64,000 nt of DNA. It comes from Rhizobiaceae bacterium (lineage in GTDB: Bacteria; Pseudomonadota; Alphaproteobacteria; Rhizobiales; Rhizobiaceae). The stretch lies in contig JANQKQ010000043.1 in the NCBI GenBank assembly GCA_028281105.1, positions 1-64,000 of the forward strand, read 5' to 3'. The notes under the pieces were generated by a model. It ran no database searches. It was given only the letters and a program-made list of their open reading frames with translations, and was not told where the DNA came from. The translations under genes were made by a program, and so were the position numbers. Below are positions 50,343-59,529 of this stretch, one piece after another (position 1 is the stretch's first letter; every line of letters begins with the position of its first letter).

Positions 50343-51218
50343 TTGACGATACTGGTAGGCCTGATTGTAACGATGGTGTGCCTGTTCGGCGGCTACTGGG
50401 CCATGGGCGGCCATCTGGGCGTGCTCATGCAGCCGTGGGAACTGGTGATCATCGGCGGATCGGCGCTGGGCGCCTTCATCGTCGCTAACCCCATGGTGAC
50501 GATCAAGGATTCCGGCAAGGCCACGGCCGAGGCGTTGCGCAACATGGTGCCCAAGCAGGCCGATTATCTGGACATGCTGTCGCTGCTGCACACGCTGATG
50601 CGCGAGGTCCGCAGCAAATCCAGCGCCGAGGTCGAGGGCCATCTCGACAGCCCGCAAGAATCGGCCGTCTTCCAGGCCTATCCGAAGATTCTCAAGAACA
50701 AGGATCTGGTGAACTTCATCACCGACTATTTCCGCCTCATCATCATCGGCAATGCGCGCCCGCACGAGATCGAGGCGCTGATGGATGAGGAGATCCATAC
50801 GATCACGCGCGACCGGTTGAAGCCGTATCACTCGATGCAGGCGCTCGCCGACGGCCTGCCGGCGCTGGGCATTGTCGCCGCGGTGCTCGGCGTCATCAAG
50901 GCGATGAGCGCGCTCGACAAACCGCCGGAGGTGCTCGGCCACCTGATCGGCGCGGCCCTGGTGGGCACGTTCTTAGGCATCTTCCTGTCCTACGCACTGG
51001 TCGGCCCGCTCGCCTCCAACATCAAGGTGACCCGCGAGAAGCAGACCCGGCTCTATGCGATCGTCAAGCAAAGCCTGCTGGCGTTCATGAACGGCGCCAA
51101 TCCGCAGATCGCCGTCGAGCACGGCCGCAAGACCATATCGTCCAAAGACCGCCCGACGATCGATCAGGTTGAAGAGCAGACCAGCACTCCCGGTCCCCAG
51201 ATGGCAGAAGCGGCGTAA
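50343..51218 (+). CDS. motA: MotA, flagellar stator proton-channel subunit
   Basis: 291 residues with a TTG start at 50343. Four membrane helices. [31 protein letters not shown] opening, and the conserved proline motif [13 protein letters not shown] and [19 protein letters not shown] near the end line the channel. It pairs with MotB (44226). First gene of the motA-fliM-fliN-fliG-flhB unit; fliM starts within its stop (TAATG). Confidence 0.95.
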   Translation: MTILVGLIVTMVCLFGGYWAMGGHLGVLMQPWELVIIGGSALGAFIVANPMVTIKDSGKATAEALRNMVPKQADYLDMLSLLHTLMREVRSKSSAEVEGHLDSPQESAVFQAYPKILKNKDLVNFITDYFRLIIIGNARPHEIEALMDEEIHTITRDRLKPYHSMQALADGLPALGIVAAVLGVIKAMSALDKPPEVLGHLIGAALVGTFLGIFLSYALVGPLASNIKVTREKQTRLYAIVKQSLLAFMNGANPQIAVEHGRKTISSKDRPTIDQVEEQTSTPGPQMAEAA

Positions 51219-52150
51219 TGAGCGAGCAGCTTGGCGACAGCCCGCAGGAGGCGACCAATCCGTCGATCGCGCGGTTTCTGACCACTTCCGGCCCCGGCGA
51301 CCGGCTGGCGGCGGCCGGGGTCAAGAGCTTCGCCGCCGACGCGGCCGCGCAGATCGAGGAATTGCTCAAGACGATGGAGGCCGGAGAGGCGTCCACCGAA
51401 CTCGAAAACATCAGCGATTTCACCGACGAAACCCTGGCCGACTACCCGGAAGAAGAACTGCTGGGCGTGATCTTCCGCTTTGCCGAACTGGAAGGCTACG
51501 GCCTGCTGGTCGTGCACAAGGCGTTTTTCTTCTCGCTGTTGGAGAAGCTGTTCGGCGCCGCCGGCGATGCCTCGGTCATCATCCCGGACCGTGAGATCGG
51601 CGTGCTCGACCGGCGCATCCTGGCGGCGATCGCGCAGCGGGTCGCCGAGACGCTGCGCATAGCGGTCGCGGCCGCCTTCGACGCCGAGCCGAACGAGCGC
51701 CAGCCCGTGGAATGCAGCCTGGTGCCGGCGTTCGATGCGGCATCGATGGATCATTTCGAGCTCACCATCATCGCGCGGCTGGACCAGTATGAGGGCCGGC
51801 TGATCCTTGCCTTGCCCAGACGCCTGGCCGAACGGCTGGCCTCGCCGGCGGCCAACGACGACGCAGTCGAAGAAGCAGCGCACGAAGGTGGCGGCCAGGA
51901 GTGGCGCTCGGCGTTGAAAAGCAATCTGGAAAACACCGAGATGCTGCTTTCGGCGGTTCTCGCGCGCACCACTTTGACGATGGCGGAGATCGCCGGCCTG
52001 AAAATCGGACAGATGCTGGAGATCGGCGCGACGCTCAACGACGAGGTGACGGTTATCGCCGACGAGCGGCCGCTGTTCCGCGGCCATGTGCAGCGGCGTC
52101 ACGGGCGTTACATGCTCGAGATCAACGAACTGATTGGCGAGGCGGTGTGA
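51218..52150 (+). CDS. fliM: FliM, flagellar switch protein
   Basis: 310 residues. A middle CheC-like domain (about 60-220) is followed by the C-terminal SpoA/FliN-like domain (LENTEMLLSAVLARTTLTMAEIAGLKIGQMLEI, GHVQRRHGRYMLEI). It forms the C-ring with FliN and FliG and receives CheY-P. The N-terminal CheY-binding EIDALL-type motif is not obvious, so CheY contact may be divergent. Confidence 0.9.
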   Translation: MSEQLGDSPQEATNPSIARFLTTSGPGDRLAAAGVKSFAADAAAQIEELLKTMEAGEASTELENISDFTDETLADYPEEELLGVIFRFAELEGYGLLVVHKAFFFSLLEKLFGAAGDASVIIPDREIGVLDRRILAAIAQRVAETLRIAVAAAFDAEPNERQPVECSLVPAFDAASMDHFELTIIARLDQYEGRLILALPRRLAERLASPAANDDAVEEAAHEGGGQEWRSALKSNLENTEMLLSAVLARTTLTMAEIAGLKIGQMLEIGATLNDEVTVIADERPLFRGHVQRRHGRYMLEINELIGEAV

Positions 52151-52154
52151 GGCG

Positions 52155-52946
52155 ATGATCGAGATCAGCCAGTTCATAATCCAGGTCTTCACCGCCTATG
52201 GCGGACTGATCCTGTCGGCGGCGACCGGCGCGCTGGTGCTGCTGGCGATCATCCGGGCGAATGCGTATCTTTCCTCGGAGCGCAAGCTGAAGGAAAACCT
52301 GGTCAAATACCTGATGTTGAGCTGCAACAAGCTCGGTGCGGTCGACGCAAAGGTCGACAAGACGCATCAGCTGCAGACCGACGCCATGCGCCGCAGTGAC
52401 CATCTGCTTTCCTCGATGCACGACAATCTGGAGATCATTCACGAGATGATGCACGGCGCCCGCAAGGCGCCCCAGGCAGCGCCCGCGCCCGCACCGGTCC
52501 TCGCCGCGCCGGCCGCTTCCGGCCGCGTGAGCGGGGAACCGGCCAAGCCGGTGCCGATCGCCCGGTCCAACGCATTGCGCTCGCGGGTCAAACGGCTGTC
52601 CAACATGCGTCCCGACACATCGATCACCAACGGCGGATCGCCGCGGCCGGTCGTTCCCGGCTTCACCCGCATGATCGCCAGGGGGCGCATCGCGGGCGCC
52701 GCCAATCCGCTTACCCAGGAGTTGCAGGAGCGCATCCCGCTGACCGCGGGCGCGGCCAGCGCCCGCCCGACGTCCGAGCGGCCGGGCATCGCGGCGCTGT
52801 TCGACACCCCGTCGGCCAAGCAGATCGTCGAGAAGCTTGAAGGGCGAAACTCGCCACAGGATTTTTCCGCCGTTTTGGACGACTTACAGACCGGGCCAGG
52901 GGATCTGGGTCTGCCGGGCAACATGAGGAAGCGGGCGAATGGCTGA
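52155..52946 (+). CDS. Membrane-anchored protein of unknown function between fliM and fliN
   Basis: 263 residues from the ATG at 52155, 4 bp after the fliM stop. One membrane helix near the N-terminus (about 10-35, GGLILSAATGALVLLAIIRA) is followed by a helical region with heptad pattern (about 40-100, KENLVKYLMLSCNKLGAVDAKVDK). The rest is a long Ala/Pro/Arg-rich, probably disordered tail with a closing helix (AKQIVEKLEGRNSPQDFSAVL). The end overlaps fliN by 8 bp, so it is expressed with the switch proteins. No family was recognised. A C-ring or stator-associated role is inferred. Confidence 0.65.
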   Translation: MIEISQFIIQVFTAYGGLILSAATGALVLLAIIRANAYLSSERKLKENLVKYLMLSCNKLGAVDAKVDKTHQLQTDAMRRSDHLLSSMHDNLEIIHEMMHGARKAPQAAPAPAPVLAAPAASGRVSGEPAKPVPIARSNALRSRVKRLSNMRPDTSITNGGSPRPVVPGFTRMIARGRIAGAANPLTQELQERIPLTAGAASARPTSERPGIAALFDTPSAKQIVEKLEGRNSPQDFSAVLDDLQTGPGDLGLPGNMRKRANG

Positions 52947-53346
52947 CGAAACACTAGCGACGCCGGGAGCGCTGGGCGGCGATCCGGCGGCACCGAGCGA
53001 GGCCGCATCGCTGGATACGCCGAGCCCGCAGGCCGGTTTTCCGCCGCAGACCGAGCCGGTGCCCCCGGCCGGCGGCGGTCAGATCGGCTTCGACAACATT
53101 CTCGACATCTCGGTCGACGTGCAGATCCTGCTCGGCCGCATCGCCATGCCCGTCTCCAAGCTCGTCAACCTGTCCAAGGGCGAGGTCATCGAGCTCAACC
53201 GGCGGATCGGCGAACCGCTCGACATTCTCGCGAACGGCAACCTGATCGCCCGCGGCGAGATCGTCATCCTCAACGAAGAAGAGGCGACGGTGGGCATTTC
53301 CCTGGTCGAGGTGGTGCCCGGCCGATCCGAGCGCAACCCGGCCTAG
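52939..53346 (+). CDS. fliN: FliN, flagellar switch protein
   Basis: 135 residues. The Pro/Ala-rich first 45 are linker. The SpoA domain follows with NILDISVDVQILLGRIAMPVSKLVNLSKGEVIEL and IGEPLDILANGNLIARGEIVI, fully typical. It forms the lower C-ring with FliM and helps chaperone docking. Confidence 0.95.
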   Translation: MADETLATPGALGGDPAAPSEAASLDTPSPQAGFPPQTEPVPPAGGGQIGFDNILDISVDVQILLGRIAMPVSKLVNLSKGEVIELNRRIGEPLDILANGNLIARGEIVILNEEEATVGISLVEVVPGRSERNPA

Positions 53347-53356
53347 GACCGCAGCC

Positions 53357-54370
53357 GTGGCCGCCGCACGACCGTCCACGGAGCTGGACCCGACCGTCTT
53401 CAGCGGTCCGGAAAAGGCCGCCGTCATGCTGCTGGCGATGGGGCGCGAGACCGCCGCGCGCTTCGCCGACACGCTGTCGGATGAGGACCTGCGTGCGCTG
53501 GTCACCGCGGCGAGGAACCTGGCCGGGGTGAAGATGGAGCATGTGGAGGCGCTGGTCGAGGAGTTTGAATCCAAAGCGCTTCTGACCGGCCTGCCCGACG
53601 GCCCAACCGCGGCCAGCCAGCTGCTGGCGCGGTTTCGCCCCGACGACGACCCGGAAGAATTCATCAAGGCCCGCGGCGCGGCGCGCACCGGCGACGGCGG
53701 GGCCGATCCCGCCACGCTTGGCGAGGTGCCGATCGAACGGCTGATCGCCTTCATGGAGAACGAGCACCCGCAGCTTTCGGTGTTCATCCTCACCCAGCTC
53801 GAGCACGCGAAGGCCGCCGATGTGGTGGTCAAGCTGCCCGACGAACTGCGCCACGAGATCATGACCCGGTTCGTCGCCACCAAGCCGATCGGCGACTTCG
53901 TGGTGGACGAGCTGGGGCCGCTGGTGATCGAGCAGGTGGTCAACACCGAAGAGCCGGTGGACATGGAGCCGGACTATGGCCGGATCGCCGGCATCATCAA
54001 CCAGATGGACAACGAGGCGGCCGACGACGCGATCCAGGCGCTTTACAAGAGCCACCCCGACCAGGCCAAGCAGATCGACGGGCGGGTGTTCCGGTTCGAG
54101 CACATCGAGCAGTTGAGCGCGGAAGACCGCCAGGCGCTGATCGACGGGGTCGATACTTCCGAACTGACCGTGGCGCTGATCGACAGCGAGGCCGGCCTGC
54201 GCGAGGCGATCCTGTCGACGCTGGGCCAGCGGGCGCGGCGTATGGTGGAATCGGAGCTCGAAGACGGCGGGCGCACCAAGCCCGAAGCCGTCCAGCAGGC
54301 GCGGCGGCGGATCGCGGCGCAGGCGATCGAGAAGGCGGACAGTGGCGACATCTCGCTGCCGGACAAGTAG
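53357..54370 (+). CDS. fliG: FliG, flagellar rotor/switch protein
   Basis: 337 residues, GTG start 8 nt after AGGA. Domain order is standard: N-terminal FliF-binding (GPEKAAVMLLAMGRETAARFADTL), middle armadillo with EHPQLSVFILTQLE, and C-terminal torque helix region (about 230-325) with charged residues facing MotA. It generates torque and sets direction. Confidence 0.95.
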   Translation: MAAARPSTELDPTVFSGPEKAAVMLLAMGRETAARFADTLSDEDLRALVTAARNLAGVKMEHVEALVEEFESKALLTGLPDGPTAASQLLARFRPDDDPEEFIKARGAARTGDGGADPATLGEVPIERLIAFMENEHPQLSVFILTQLEHAKAADVVVKLPDELRHEIMTRFVATKPIGDFVVDELGPLVIEQVVNTEEPVDMEPDYGRIAGIINQMDNEAADDAIQALYKSHPDQAKQIDGRVFRFEHIEQLSAEDRQALIDGVDTSELTVALIDSEAGLREAILSTLGQRARRMVESELEDGGRTKPEAVQQARRRIAAQAIEKADSGDISLPDK

Positions 54371-54389
54371 GTAACCTTAGCGGCGGCAG

Positions 54390-55466
54390 ATGACCGACAA
54401 GCCCGATCAAGACAGCAAAACAGAAGAGCCTACCGAGAAGAAGCTCCAGGACGCCGAGACCAAGGGCAATACGCCGTTCTCGCGCGAGACGCCGGTGTTT
54501 GCCAGCCTGGGCGCCCTTCTGGTGCTGTGCGCCTTCTACATCCCGGCGGTGGGCAAGGATGTCGCCGTTCTGTTGTGGACGCCGATCGCCGATTTCGGCA
54601 ACTGGCCGCTGGAGACCGGGGGCGACGCGGTCAATCTGCTGTTCCTGGTTTTTTCTTCGGTGCTGATCAAGCTGGCGCCGATCTTCGCCGCATTGGGCGC
54701 GGCCGGGCTGATCGCCGCGTTGATCCAGAACCCGCCGCGGGTGGTGTTCGAGCGCATCAAGCCGCAGATGAGCCGGGTGTCGCTGGCCAGCGGCATGAAA
54801 CGCATGTTCGGCGCCCATGGGGCGCAGGAATTCGTCAAATCGCTGGCGAAGCTCGGCATCGCCATCGCGGTCGGGATGATGGTGTTCGCCACCGAACTCG
54901 ACACGGTGCTGCAATCGATGGTGATCGACGCCAGCCAGATCCCGCTCGCTACGCTGGAACTCGTCGTCAAGGTGGTGTTGGGCGTCACCATCGCCATGCT
55001 GGCGCTCGCGATCCTCGATTTGCTGTGGTCGCGGCGCAACTGGCTCCACGAGTTGAAGATGACGCGCCAGGAGGTCAAGGACGAGCACAAACAGTCCGAG
55101 GGCGATCCGATCATCAAGGGCCGGGTGCGTTCGCTGGCGCGCGACCGCTCGCGCCGGCGCATGATCAACGATGTCGCCAGCGCCACGCTGGTGGTGACCA
55201 ACCCCACCCACTATGCGATCGCCATGCGCTATCGCGAGGGCGAGGATCGCGCGCCCGTCGTGGTGGCCAAGGGCCAGGACCTGATCGCGCTCAAGATTCG
55301 CGAAAAGGCGGAGGAAGAGGGCGTCACGCTGTACGAAGACCCGCCGCTGGCGCGTGCGATGTATTCGGTCGTCGAGGTGGACACCGAGATACCGGCCGAG
55401 TTCTACCTGCCGGTGGCCCAGATCATCCGCCGCATCCGCCAGGCCGACCGCAGGATGCGCGCATGA
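54390..55466 (+). CDS. flhB: FlhB, flagellar export switch protein
   Basis: 358 residues. The N-terminal TEEPTEKKLQDAETKGNTPFSRE is a family hallmark. Four membrane helices follow, then a cytoplasmic domain with the autocleavage motif NPTH (in VVTNPTHYAIAMRY) that switches export from hook to filament substrates with FliK. Its stop overlaps the next gene (ATGA). Confidence 0.96.
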   Translation: MTDKPDQDSKTEEPTEKKLQDAETKGNTPFSRETPVFASLGALLVLCAFYIPAVGKDVAVLLWTPIADFGNWPLETGGDAVNLLFLVFSSVLIKLAPIFAALGAAGLIAALIQNPPRVVFERIKPQMSRVSLASGMKRMFGAHGAQEFVKSLAKLGIAIAVGMMVFATELDTVLQSMVIDASQIPLATLELVVKVVLGVTIAMLALAILDLLWSRRNWLHELKMTRQEVKDEHKQSEGDPIIKGRVRSLARDRSRRRMINDVASATLVVTNPTHYAIAMRYREGEDRAPVVVAKGQDLIALKIREKAEEEGVTLYEDPPLARAMYSVVEVDTEIPAEFYLPVAQIIRRIRQADRRMRA

Positions 55467-55903
55467 TCGCCACAGCGGCAAACCAGATCACGGCGACACG
55501 CGAGCAGCTGATCGCCGGCGCGGTCCGCGAACTGGCGGCCGAGCTGCGCCTGATCGACCCATCGGACTACATCGCGCTGTTGACGCTGGGCCACGTCACC
55601 TCGCTCGACGACATCATCTCCTCGTCGATTGAGTTGTATTTCAAGCCGCACGCCCTGCAGTTCTGCTGCACCGGCGATTGCAGCACCTCGTGGGGCGCGC
55701 CGCCGATCATCCTGCTGGATTTCGAGTTCTCGCACGATGGCGTCTTCGTGTTCTTCCGCCTGCATCTGCACGCGAGAAAGCCCACCGTCGCCCTGCATTC
55801 GGTGTCGTTCGAAAAGGCGGGACCCGACCCCGGCGCGAACACGCAGGCATTGGAGCATGCGCTCGCAAACGCGCGGCTGTCGACCGCCGGCAGGGCACCG
55901 TAA
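55463..55903 (+). CDS. Unknown protein coupled to flhB
   Basis: 146 residues; the ATG at 55463 overlaps the flhB TGA. It has no membrane segment. An N-terminal helical part (ATREQLIAGAVRELAAELRL) and a C-terminal beta-rich part with GVFVFFRLHLHARKPTVALHS are seen, plus a cysteine cluster FCCTGDC near residues 73-79. The family was not recognised, but the tight coupling suggests a flagellar role, perhaps in export regulation. Confidence 0.6.
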   Translation: MIATAANQITATREQLIAGAVRELAAELRLIDPSDYIALLTLGHVTSLDDIISSSIELYFKPHALQFCCTGDCSTSWGAPPIILLDFEFSHDGVFVFFRLHLHARKPTVALHSVSFEKAGPDPGANTQALEHALANARLSTAGRAP

Positions 55904-55906
55904 GGC

Positions 55907-55930
55907 TCACGCAAGCCATCGATCTTAGCG
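55907..55930 (+). promoter_or_regulatory. Flagellar bipartite element upstream of flgB
   Basis: Plus strand: TCACGCAAG (55907-55915), 9 nt, TTAGCG (55925-55930), 58 bp before flgB and starting 4 bp after the stop of the preceding gene. It marks a separate transcription start for the flgB-fliP unit. Confidence 0.7.
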
Positions 55931-55987
55931 TTTCGTTAAGCCGTGTTCGCATTCGTGCAACCCGGCGGGAAGGGACGCATTGCACCG

Positions 55988-56368
55988 ATGAGCGACGTCT
56001 ATCTGGTCAATCTCGCCACGCGCAACGCGCAGTGGCTGTCCGCCCGGCAGCAGGTGGTGTCCAATAATGTGGCCAACGCCAACACGCCCGGCTATCGCAG
56101 CGCCGACGTGAAGTCTTTTACCGAGATCCTCGACCAGACCTCGCTGCAGTTCGCCCGCACCGATCCCGGCCATATGAACATCGCGGCCGGCAAGCTCGGC
56201 GCCGGCGGCACGGCGGCCGAGACCGGTCTCGACACCTTTCATTCCGGCGGCAATGTCAGCCTGGAAAACGAGATGCTGAAATCAGCGGAGATCGGCACCG
56301 CCTATTCGCTGAACACTTCGATCATCAAGGCGTTCCATCGCATGGCGCTGTCGGTGACGGCGAGGTAG
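55988..56368 (+). CDS. flgB: FlgB, proximal rod protein
   Basis: 126 residues from the ATG at 55988. WLSARQQVVSNNVANANTPGYRSADV is the rod-family motif; the C-terminal helix SLNTSIIKAFHRMALSV follows. It starts the operon flgB-flgC-fliE-flgG-flgA-flgI-motE-flgH-fliL-fliP. Confidence 0.94.
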   Translation: MSDVYLVNLATRNAQWLSARQQVVSNNVANANTPGYRSADVKSFTEILDQTSLQFARTDPGHMNIAAGKLGAGGTAAETGLDTFHSGGNVSLENEMLKSAEIGTAYSLNTSIIKAFHRMALSVTAR

Positions 56369-56372
56369 GCCG

Positions 56373-56789
56373 ATGAGCGATCCGCTGTTTTCCGCGATGG
56401 CCATCTCCTCGGCCGGGCTCAATGCCCAGTCGGTGCGCATGCGCGTGATCTCCGAGAACATCGCCAACGCCGGCACGACCGGGACCCGCCCCGGCGAAGA
56501 CCCTTATGCGCGCAAGAGCGTATCGTTCGCCCAGGTCATGGACCATCAGAAGGGCCTGCCGCTGGTCGAGGTGGCGAAGGTCTCCGCCAAGGCGGACGAT
56601 TTCTCCGTCAGATACGATCCCAATCACCCGGCCGCTGACCAGAACGGCATGGTCAAGACGCCCAATGTCGACCTGCTGGTTGAGGTCGCCGACATGCGCG
56701 AGGCGGTGCGCTCCTATCAGGCCAACGTCCAGGCGATCAAGCAGGCGCGCAACCTGATCTCCATGACCGTCGACATGCTGAGGCCGTGA
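56373..56789 (+). CDS. flgC: FlgC, proximal rod protein
   Basis: 138 residues. The N-terminal SSAGLNAQSVRMRVISENIANAGTTG and C-terminal VADMREAVRSYQANVQAIKQARNLI match FlgC. It follows flgB by 4 bp. Confidence 0.95.
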   Translation: MSDPLFSAMAISSAGLNAQSVRMRVISENIANAGTTGTRPGEDPYARKSVSFAQVMDHQKGLPLVEVAKVSAKADDFSVRYDPNHPAADQNGMVKTPNVDLLVEVADMREAVRSYQANVQAIKQARNLISMTVDMLRP

Positions 56790-56791
56790 CC

Positions 56792-57109
56792 ATGGCGCCG
56801 ATCACCTCAACCAATCCGATTTCCGCGGCCGAACGGGCCGCCGCCGCCGCGACCGCGCCGTCGGCGCCGCTCACCGGAGGCGAACAGACCGGTACTTCGT
56901 TCGCGACCTACATGCAGGACGCCACCGCCAACGCGGTCGACAAGATCAAGCAGGCGGAGGCCATGTCCGTGGCCGGCATCAAGGGCGAGGCCACCGCGCA
57001 CGAGGTGGTCAGCGCGGTGATGGAAGCCGAACAATCGTTGAAAATGATGATCGCGATCCGCGACCGGGCCGTGGCGGCCTATGCGGAGATCGCGCGTATG
57101 CAGATCTAG
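56792..57109 (+). CDS. fliE: FliE, MS-ring/rod junction protein
   Basis: 105 residues from the ATG at 56792, which has GAGG 8 nt upstream; a GTG at 56786 overlapping flgC is an alternative. Helices QDATANAVDKIKQAEAMSVAGIKG and VMEAEQSLKMMIAIRDRAVAAYAEI are typical. It links the MS ring to the rod. Confidence 0.92.
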   Translation: MAPITSTNPISAAERAAAAATAPSAPLTGGEQTGTSFATYMQDATANAVDKIKQAEAMSVAGIKGEATAHEVVSAVMEAEQSLKMMIAIRDRAVAAYAEIARMQI

Positions 57110-57127
57110 CGCGCCGGAGGTGAACCC

Positions 57128-57922
57128 ATGAGCATCAAGGCACTGGCCATCGCGGCGACGGGCATGTCGGCCCAGCAGACCAATCTGGACGTGGTGGCCA
57201 ATAACATCGCCAACATCAACACGACCGGGTTCAAGCGCGCGCGCGCCGAGTTCACCGATCTTCTCTACGAGACGATCAACTCTCAGGGGACCACTCGCCA
57301 GGTGGGGTTGGGCGAAGTTCCGGAAGGCGCCAAGCTGGGTCTGGGGACCCGGCTGGCGGCGATCCGGGACCTCCACCTGCAGGGTGTTCTCAAAAACACC
57401 GGCAATCCGCTGGACATCGCGGTCAACGGACGCGGCTGGATCCAGGTGCGCGGGCCCGACGGCGATGCGCTGTATACGCGCGCGGGCGCCTTCAACATCG
57501 ACCAGAACGGCCAGATCGTGAACATCGACGGCTACGCGCTGGAGCCGTCGATCACGGTGCCGGCGAACGTGCGCGAGATCACGATCAACGGGTCGGGCCA
57601 GATCTCGGTGCTGATCGAGGGCCAGATCGAGGCCCAGGAGATCGGCCAGATCGTGCTGTCGACCTTCGCCAACGAGGCCGGACTTGAGCCGCTCGGCAAG
57701 AACATGTTCGCGCAGACGCAGGCCTCCGGCACCGCCGTCCAGGGCGTGCCGGGATCGGAGAGCTATGGCGAGGTGTCCCAGGGCTACCTGGAATCGTCCA
57801 ACGTCGATCCGGTCAAGGAAATCATGGAACTGATCTCGGCGCAGCGCGCCTATGAGATGAACTCGAAAGTCATCCAGGCGGCCGATGAGATGTCATCCGT
57901 CGTAACCCAGGGCATGAGATGA
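57128..57922 (+). CDS. flgG: FlgG, distal rod protein
   Basis: 264 residues, the standard FlgG length. MSAQQTNLDVVANNIANINTTGFKRARAEF and QGYLESSNVDPVKEIMELISAQRAYEMNSKVI are diagnostic. The stop overlaps the flgA start (ATGA). Confidence 0.96.
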   Translation: MSIKALAIAATGMSAQQTNLDVVANNIANINTTGFKRARAEFTDLLYETINSQGTTRQVGLGEVPEGAKLGLGTRLAAIRDLHLQGVLKNTGNPLDIAVNGRGWIQVRGPDGDALYTRAGAFNIDQNGQIVNIDGYALEPSITVPANVREITINGSGQISVLIEGQIEAQEIGQIVLSTFANEAGLEPLGKNMFAQTQASGTAVQGVPGSESYGEVSQGYLESSNVDPVKEIMELISAQRAYEMNSKVIQAADEMSSVVTQGMR

Positions 57923-58401
57923 TCGCGCGTTGGCGGGCAACATGGATCGGCGGCCTGATGGTCGCGATGATTTTGGCGGCAGCGCCGTTGCGCGTGACCG
58001 CGGATGAAGCGGCGACCGCCGACATCCCGGTTCCCAAGAACATCATCTATGCCGGCCAGATGGTCGATGAATCGCTGATCATGTGGCGGCGCGTGCCGGT
58101 GCGCTATCTGCGCCGGGTGCAGGTGTTCGAGAGCATCGATGAAGTGATCGGCAAGATGGCGCGCACCACCTTGATGCCCAATCGGCCGATCGCCATCAAC
58201 CACCTGCGCAAGCCCGACATCATCAAGGCGTCGGTGCCGGTGGAAGTCTTCTACAAGGCCGGCAACCTGGTGATCCGGGGTACCGCCATCCCCCTTTCGG
58301 GCGCGGCCGTGGGCGAGGCGCTGCGGGCACGCAACGTCGACACCGGCGTGGTGATCACCGGTATCGCCCAGCCGGACGGAACCCTGCTGGCGATCCACTG
58401 A
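57919..58401 (+). CDS. flgA: FlgA, P-ring assembly chaperone
   Basis: 160 residues with a signal peptide (about 1-29). The SAF-like domain and C-terminal motif GRARNVDTGVVITGIAQPDGTLLAIH-like ending (ALRARNVDTGVVITGI) are typical of FlgA. It helps FlgI assemble around the rod in the periplasm. Coupled to flgG and flgI by overlaps. Confidence 0.92.
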   Translation: MIARWRATWIGGLMVAMILAAAPLRVTADEAATADIPVPKNIIYAGQMVDESLIMWRRVPVRYLRRVQVFESIDEVIGKMARTTLMPNRPIAINHLRKPDIIKASVPVEVFYKAGNLVIRGTAIPLSGAAVGEALRARNVDTGVVITGIAQPDGTLLAIH

Positions 58402-59519
58402 TGAACAGACCTTTCCGCATCATAGTCGCGCTGGTTTTGCTGCTGACCGGCGCAGTCGCCGCCGAGGTGGCGGCCGCGCAGGTGCGCATCAAGGACATCG
58501 TGCGCCTGCAAGGCATCCGCGACAACCAGCTGGTCGGCTACGGGCTGGTGGTCGGGCTGAACTCCAGCGGCGACTCCCTGCGCAACTCGCCTTTCACCGC
58601 CAATTCCATGCGCGCCATGCTCAACCGCATGGGGATCACGCCGGGCGACGACGCCATGCGCACGCGCAACGTGGCCGCCGTGCTGGTGACCGCCAACATG
58701 CCGCCGCTGGTCAATCGCGGCTCGCGCATCGACGTGTCGGTCTCGTCGATCGGGGATGCCTCCTCGCTCGCCGGCGGCACGCTGATCATCACCCCGCTGG
58801 TCGGCGCGGACGGGGAGATCTACGCCGTCGCCCAGGGCGCGCTCATCGTATCGGGCTTCTCCGAAGAGGGCGCTGCGGCCGAGATTACCAACAATTCGCC
58901 GACGACGGCGCGCATCCCCAATGGCGCGGTGGTGGAAAAGCAGGCGCCCGGCGATCTGGAAAGCGAGCCGGAGATGATCCTGGAACTGATCAATCCGGAC
59001 TTCAACACGGTGGTCGAGGTCACCGACGCCATCAACGAATTTACCCGCGGCGAGCACAAGCGCCCGCTGGCGCGCGAGCGCGACCACCGCTCGATCGTCA
59101 TCGCGCGGCCGTCCCACATTACGGCGGCGCGGTTCTTCGCCCAGATCGGTTCGCTGGCGGTAACGCCCGACAAGCCGGCGCGCATCGTGGTCGACGAGCG
59201 CACCGGCACGGTGATCATCGGCTCGAATGTGCGCATCTCCACCGTCGCGGTGACCCACGGCAACCTGACCGTCTCGGTGGTCGAGGCACCCCGGGTGGTG
59301 CAGCCGGCGCCGTTCTCGGACGGGGTGACGGCGGTCGAGCCGTCCACCTTCATCGAAGCGGTCGAGCAGGACGCGGCGCTGGGCATCGTCGAGGGCGCCA
59401 GCCTGGCCGAGCTGGTCAACGGACTCAACCGGATGGGCGCCAAACCGGCCGGCATCATCGCCATCCTGCAGGGCATCAAGAGCGCCGGCGCCCTGCAGGC
59501 ATCGATCGTCGTGCAATAG
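58401..59519 (+). CDS. flgI: FlgI, flagellar P-ring protein
   Basis: 372 residues with a signal peptide cut near AAAQ (residue 29). VRIKDIVRLQGIRDNQLVGYGLVVGLN and the C-terminal LVNGLNRMGAKPAGIIAILQGIKSAGAL are hallmarks. It forms the periplasmic bushing of the rod. Its ATG shares a base with the flgA stop. Confidence 0.96.
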   Translation: MNRPFRIIVALVLLLTGAVAAEVAAAQVRIKDIVRLQGIRDNQLVGYGLVVGLNSSGDSLRNSPFTANSMRAMLNRMGITPGDDAMRTRNVAAVLVTANMPPLVNRGSRIDVSVSSIGDASSLAGGTLIITPLVGADGEIYAVAQGALIVSGFSEEGAAAEITNNSPTTARIPNGAVVEKQAPGDLESEPEMILELINPDFNTVVEVTDAINEFTRGEHKRPLARERDHRSIVIARPSHITAARFFAQIGSLAVTPDKPARIVVDERTGTVIIGSNVRISTVAVTHGNLTVSVVEAPRVVQPAPFSDGVTAVEPSTFIEAVEQDAALGIVEGASLAELVNGLNRMGAKPAGIIAILQGIKSAGALQASIVVQ

Positions 59520-59529
59520 GAGCGGCACC

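Noticed and set aside
54527..55462. Long Arg/Gly-rich open frame overlapping flhB
   Set aside because: It is an out-of-frame shadow of flhB; only its last part, from the ATG at 55463, is a real gene.
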